Shown here piece by piece: positions 5,271 to 7,465 of a DNA stretch of 7,465 nt (position 1 is its first letter; each line of letters begins with the position of its first letter). Below the pieces are notes generated by a model that did no database searches, was not told where the DNA came from, and saw only the letters and a program-made list of their open reading frames with translations. A program made the position numbers and the translations under genes. The stretch spans positions 1 to 7,465 of the forward strand of contig JAJECB010000048.1 of assembly GCA_022822245.1 (NCBI GenBank), in the 5' to 3' direction. The DNA comes from Gammaproteobacteria bacterium. GTDB lineage: Bacteria > Pseudomonadota > Gammaproteobacteria > HK1.

Positions 5271-6289
5271 GCGGCGAGCCAGGCCCGGATGAGGTGGTGG
5301 GCGATGGCGAGCGGCTGGGGAATCGTCAAGACGTCGCTCCGGCCCGCGAGAGCCTCGGTGAGCTCGACCCGGGAGAACCACCGGGCGTCCTCCAGCTCCT
5401 CGGGGTCGATCGCGATCTCGTCGCTCAGCCCCTCCGCGAGGCACCCGAGCATGAGCGACGCGGGGAACGGCCAGGGCTGGGAGAAGACGTATCGCACCGC
5501 CCCCACCCGGATGCCCGCCTCCTCCGCCACCTCCCGCCGGACCGCCTCCTCGACCGACTCCCCCGGCTCCATGAAGCCGGCGAGGGCGGAGAAGAGATTG
5601 CCCGGGAAGCGACCGGAACGGCCGAGAAGGGCCCGCTCGCCGCGTGCGACGACCACGATGACGACCGGATCGGTGCGCGGGAAGTGCTCTGCCCCGCAGC
5701 TCGGGCATGCCCGGGACGAACCACCGTTGCGCGAGCGGGTCGCGACTCCGCAGGCGGCGCAATACGGGTGACGCTCGTGCCAGCCGAGGAGACTTCGGGC
5801 CTGGGCCGCGATGGACGCCTCTCCCGCGGGGAGGGCGGGGGCGGCGGTGCGAAGGCCCTGGAACTCGACCTCGGTGCCGCGGCCAAACGAGGCTGCGGCC
5901 GGCTCCGGCACGTCCGAGACATCCACCGCGAAGCGGGCCTCGCCCCCGTCCAGACCGAGCAGAACGGGCTCGCCGGCGCCATCGAGCCAACCACCGCCCC
6001 GCGCCCAGGCGAGGCGGTGCCCTCCCTCGGGCGTGTCGGGGCCGCCGGCCGCCGGCCCCACCGGCACCTTGAGACGCTGCACGGGAAGGAAACGGGTCCG
6101 CTCGGCGGCGAGGGCCGCCGCGAGCCACTGCGCATCGCGCCGCTCGTTTCCGGCCCGATGAAGCGGGTTGCCCGCAAGTGGCATGACGGGGGTCAAGGAG
6201 AACGTTTCCCCGGCCCCGGCCTCCACCCCGGCGGGAAAGGCATCCGCGCCCGTGCGGACCGCGCTCGGCGCCCCGGCGGCCGGATTCAC
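5267..6289 (-). CDS. nudC: NAD+/NADH diphosphatase (NudC-type Nudix hydrolase), GTG start, 340 aa
   Basis: The enzyme cleaves NADH (and NAD+) to NMN(H) and AMP; family members can also remove NAD caps from RNA. Domains in order: a Nudix-like N-terminal domain (about 38-150, starting PLAGNPLHRAG), a zinc ribbon with C177, C180, C195 and C198, then FPRTDP (203-208), and the Nudix box GFMEPGESVEEAVRREVAEEAGI-type segment at 238-260 with G238, E244, R252, E253, E256 and E257 as expected. The signature SQPWPFP at 270-276 identifies the NADH diphosphatase subgroup. The start is uncertain: GTG 6289 overlaps the TGA of the SDR upstream (GTGA) and implies coupling, whereas ATG 6184 starts right before the conserved domain but has a pyrimidine-rich leader and no ribosome site. 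I prefer GTG. Residues 1-35 are then low-complexity Ala/Gly-rich. The glycosyltransferase overlaps its end. Confidence 0.93.
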   Translation of the reverse strand: MNPAAGAPSAVRTGADAFPAGVEAGAGETFSLTPVMPLAGNPLHRAGNERRDAQWLAAALAAERTRFLPVQRLKVPVGPAAGGPDTPEGGHRLAWARGGGWLDGAGEPVLLGLDGGEARFAVDVSDVPEPAAASFGRGTEVEFQGLRTAAPALPAGEASIAAQARSLLGWHERHPYCAACGVATRSRNGGSSRACPSCGAEHFPRTDPVVIVVVARGERALLGRSGRFPGNLFSALAGFMEPGESVEEAVRREVAEEAGIRVGAVRYVFSQPWPFPASLMLGCLAEGLSDEIAIDPEELEDARWFSRVELTEALAGRSDVLTIPQPLAIAHHLIRAWLAA

Positions 6290-7161
6290 GAGCCGGGGCC
6301 GGCGACGTCGCGCACGGTCAACGGCTCGCCGGTGGTGCCGCGATCGACGCCCGCCGCCCGCAGCATGCGGCTGTCCTCGCCGCTGCCGAAGATGTCCGGC
6401 CCCTTCGCGAGCACCCCGCCGTCCACGACGAGGATCTGCCCGGTGATGAAGACCGCATCGGGAGAAGCGAGAAACGCCGCGGTAGCGGCGATATCGGCCG
6501 GCCGGCCGGGGTCCGGCCACGGCTGGCGCCCGAGCGCGAACTCCTCCCCGCGCTCCGACCGGCCGCGATGGAAGAGCTCGGTCATGATCATCCCCGGAGC
6601 GATCGCGTTGACCCGCACCCGGTGCGGGGCCATCTCGAGGGCGACGGAGCGGGTGAGGTTCGCGACCGCCGCCTTGGCGGCGGAGTAGCAGTGCGAGCCC
6701 GCCCCCCCGCCGAGCCCCGCCACCGACGCGGTCGAAAGGAGCACCCCGCCCTCCCCCTGGCGCTTGAGCACCCGCGCGCCGTGCTTGAGGCCGAGAAAAA
6801 CGCCGCGGACGAGCACCTCCATCGAGAAGTCCCACTCCTCGACCTCGGTTTCCGTCACCGGACCGAAGGCGCCCCCGATCCCGGCGTTGTTGAACACGCA
6901 GTCGAGTCGGCCGAACTCGTCGCGGGCGCACTCGACCGCCGCCCTGACATCGGCCTCCACCGTCACGTCGGTCCGGGCGAACCGCACGTCCTTCCCGTGC
7001 CCTTCCCCGGTCGCAAGCTCGACGGTGCGCGCGCCGTTCTCCGGGTTCAGGTCCGCCACCACGACTCGCGCCCCCTCGCGAAGGAAGCGGAGCACCGTCT
7101 CGCGCCCGATGCCGTTTCCGCCGCCGGTGACGACTGCTACCTGTCCTTCCAGTCTTCCCAT
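6286..7161 (-). CDS. SDR-family oxidoreductase with C-terminal tail, 291 aa
   Basis: A classical SDR oxidoreductase, first gene of the SDR-nudC-glycosyltransferase unit. Motifs: TGGGNGIG at 12-19, D37 after beta-2 (NAD preference), D65, NNAG at 91-94, S146, Y159 and K163, APGMIMTELF at 188-197 and the core end ITGQILVVDGG at 239-249. Two oddities stand out. The position that is usually the catalytic Asn (as in V-N-x-K/R-G) is L118 in EVLVRG, a variant I believe exists in some SDR subgroups. About 40 residues (252-291, with GPDIFGSGEDSRMLRAAGVD) follow the usual end of the fold. I chose ATG 7161, preceded by GGAG at short spacing; earlier in-frame starts would run into the REP-like repeats. 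The substrate cannot be told. The stop codon overlaps the nudC GTG. Confidence 0.92.
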   Translation of the reverse strand: MGRLEGQVAVVTGGGNGIGRETVLRFLREGARVVVADLNPENGARTVELATGEGHGKDVRFARTDVTVEADVRAAVECARDEFGRLDCVFNNAGIGGAFGPVTETEVEEWDFSMEVLVRGVFLGLKHGARVLKRQGEGGVLLSTASVAGLGGGAGSHCYSAAKAAVANLTRSVALEMAPHRVRVNAIAPGMIMTELFHRGRSERGEEFALGRQPWPDPGRPADIAATAAFLASPDAVFITGQILVVDGGVLAKGPDIFGSGEDSRMLRAAGVDRGTTGEPLTVRDVAGPGS

Positions 7162-7218
7162 TTCTCCGCCCGTCCGGTGTGCTGCGGGCCAAGCCATTTG
7201 CGCTTGGTCAGCCGCGCT

Positions 7219-7255
7219 GCAGGCCGGCCTCGCCGAAGGCGCAATCCGACATCGG
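7219..7255 (+). repeat. REP-like palindromic element, degenerate copy
   Basis: This stretch (starting GCAGGCCGG, with GCCGAAGGC in the centre and AATCCGACA at the end) aligns with the inverse of the element at 7276-7309. Both have a GCAGG head, a GAAG-centred core and a TCCGACAT tail. The central GCC-GAA-GGC forms its own short stem. It lies in the leader of the SDR gene on the opposite strand. The left arm has drifted from the usual GGTCGGATT form, so this copy is decayed. Confidence 0.5.
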
Positions 7256-7275
7256 TCCTTGCCCCTTGCGTTGTT

Positions 7276-7309
7276 CCATGTCGGACTGCGCTTCGCCAAT
7301 CCGACCTGC
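7276..7309 (-). repeat. REP-like palindromic element, better preserved copy
   Basis: On the minus strand it reads GCAGGTCGGATTGGCGAAG, then CGCAGTCCGACATGG. GGTCGGATT and AGTCCGAC are the arms of an imperfect palindrome, and GCG/CGC forms an inner stem around a three-base loop. The head-plus-palindrome layout resembles proteobacterial REP sequences of the GTAGGTCGGATTA type, with GCAG replacing GTAG. With the inverted copy 20 bases away it forms a BIME-like pair. The family assignment comes from memory of that repeat class and not from a search. Confidence 0.55.
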
Positions 7310-7391
7310 CGAGCCGACATCGGTCCGGAGTCCGCCGATTCTCCTGGAGGATCCGCTTTCGGTCCGGTCCCTTCCCTGGCCTGTCAAGGAT

Positions 7392-7424
7392 GCCGGACGA
7401 GCATCCCGGCTCCCGGCGTCCGGT
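7392..7424 (-). terminator. hairpin downstream of the truncated upstream gene
   Basis: CCGGACG (7393-7399) pairs with CGTCCGG (7417-7423), with an outer G-T pair, around a 17-base loop that contains further CCGG units. On the minus strand it begins about 9 bases after the stop codon of the partial gene at the window edge, a sensible terminator position. No T tract follows, so confidence is low. Confidence 0.3.
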
Positions 7425-7432
7425 CCACGCAT

Positions 7433-7465
7433 TCAGTAGTCGACCGGGGTGCCGTGCCAGCCCTC
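7433..7465 (-). CDS. C-terminal end of an unidentified protein (partial)
   Basis: Read on the minus strand, the last 33 bases encode EGWHGTPVDY followed by TGA. All ten codons end in G or C, as in the surrounding genes, and the frame stays open to the window edge. A hairpin just after the stop and the 271-base non-coding spacer before the next gene support a real gene end. Ten residues are too few to name the protein. Confidence 0.45.
   Translation of the reverse strand, partial: EGWHGTPVDY

Noticed and set aside
5294..6688. A 464-residue plus-strand frame opposite nudC and the SDR
   Set aside because: It has no recognisable domain, and the opposite strand encodes an intact zinc ribbon, Nudix box and SDR motifs.
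7219..7326. CRISPR-like repeat array
   Set aside because: Repeats are few, partly inverted, unequal in length and without regular spacers. A REP-type explanation fits better.
7382..7387. Perfect TTGACA (minus strand) as a -35 box for the SDR operon
   Set aside because: At 16-18 bases downstream there is only GC-rich sequence (GACCGA-like) with no acceptable -10. It may still be a weak site but cannot be supported.

Overview
This is a very GC-rich (by eye, around 70%) bacterial chromosomal segment, densely packed, with no tRNA, rRNA, CRISPR, insertion sequence or phage gene that I can recognise. Gene content is metabolic: three different short-chain dehydrogenases (SDRs), a carboxymuconolactone-decarboxylase-fold protein, a protein-repair methyltransferase, an NADH pyrophosphatase and a MurG-like glycosyltransferase. 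GTG and TTG starts, Shine-Dalgarno-type leaders and a pair of REP-like palindromes resembling those common in proteobacterial genomes suggest an uncultured high-GC proteobacterium or a relative. That assignment is an inference and is not certain.

Layout from left to right: (1) a minus-strand CMD-family gene (31-582) with its own perfect TATAAT box. (2) Divergently, a tandem pair of small plus-strand genes (797-1054, 1069-1335) encoding near-identical proteins with one N-terminal membrane helix and an uninterrupted coiled coil. The two copies differ mainly by one in-frame 4-residue unit in the membrane helix and one exact heptad in the coiled coil. (3) A convergent hairpin and then a minus-strand SDR (1372-2148) resembling acetoin/polyol dehydrogenases. 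(4) A divergent intergenic region with a promoter-like element, then plus-strand pcm (2366-3037) followed closely by a second SDR (3087-4004) resembling the dehydrogenase domain of peroxisomal multifunctional enzyme type 2. (5) A convergent intergenic region holding two hairpins. (6) A tightly coupled minus-strand operon, SDR (7161-6286) > nudC (6289-5267) > glycosyltransferase (5270-4104). Both junctions are 4-base stop/start overlaps that use non-ATG starts (GTGA and TTGA). (7) A 271-base spacer carrying an inverted pair of REP-like palindromes and a possible terminator, and then the last ten codons of another minus-strand gene cut by the window edge.

How the genes may work together: the SDRs and the CMD-fold protein fit oxidative catabolism of hydroxylated or CoA-linked substrates, but no complete pathway is visible. 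The SDR-nudC-glycosyltransferase unit is the clearest co-expressed group and joins an NAD(P)(H)-using enzyme, an NAD(H)-cleaving enzyme and a sugar-nucleotide-using enzyme. The most unusual element is the duplicated coiled-coil gene pair, which appears to vary in length by whole structural units.
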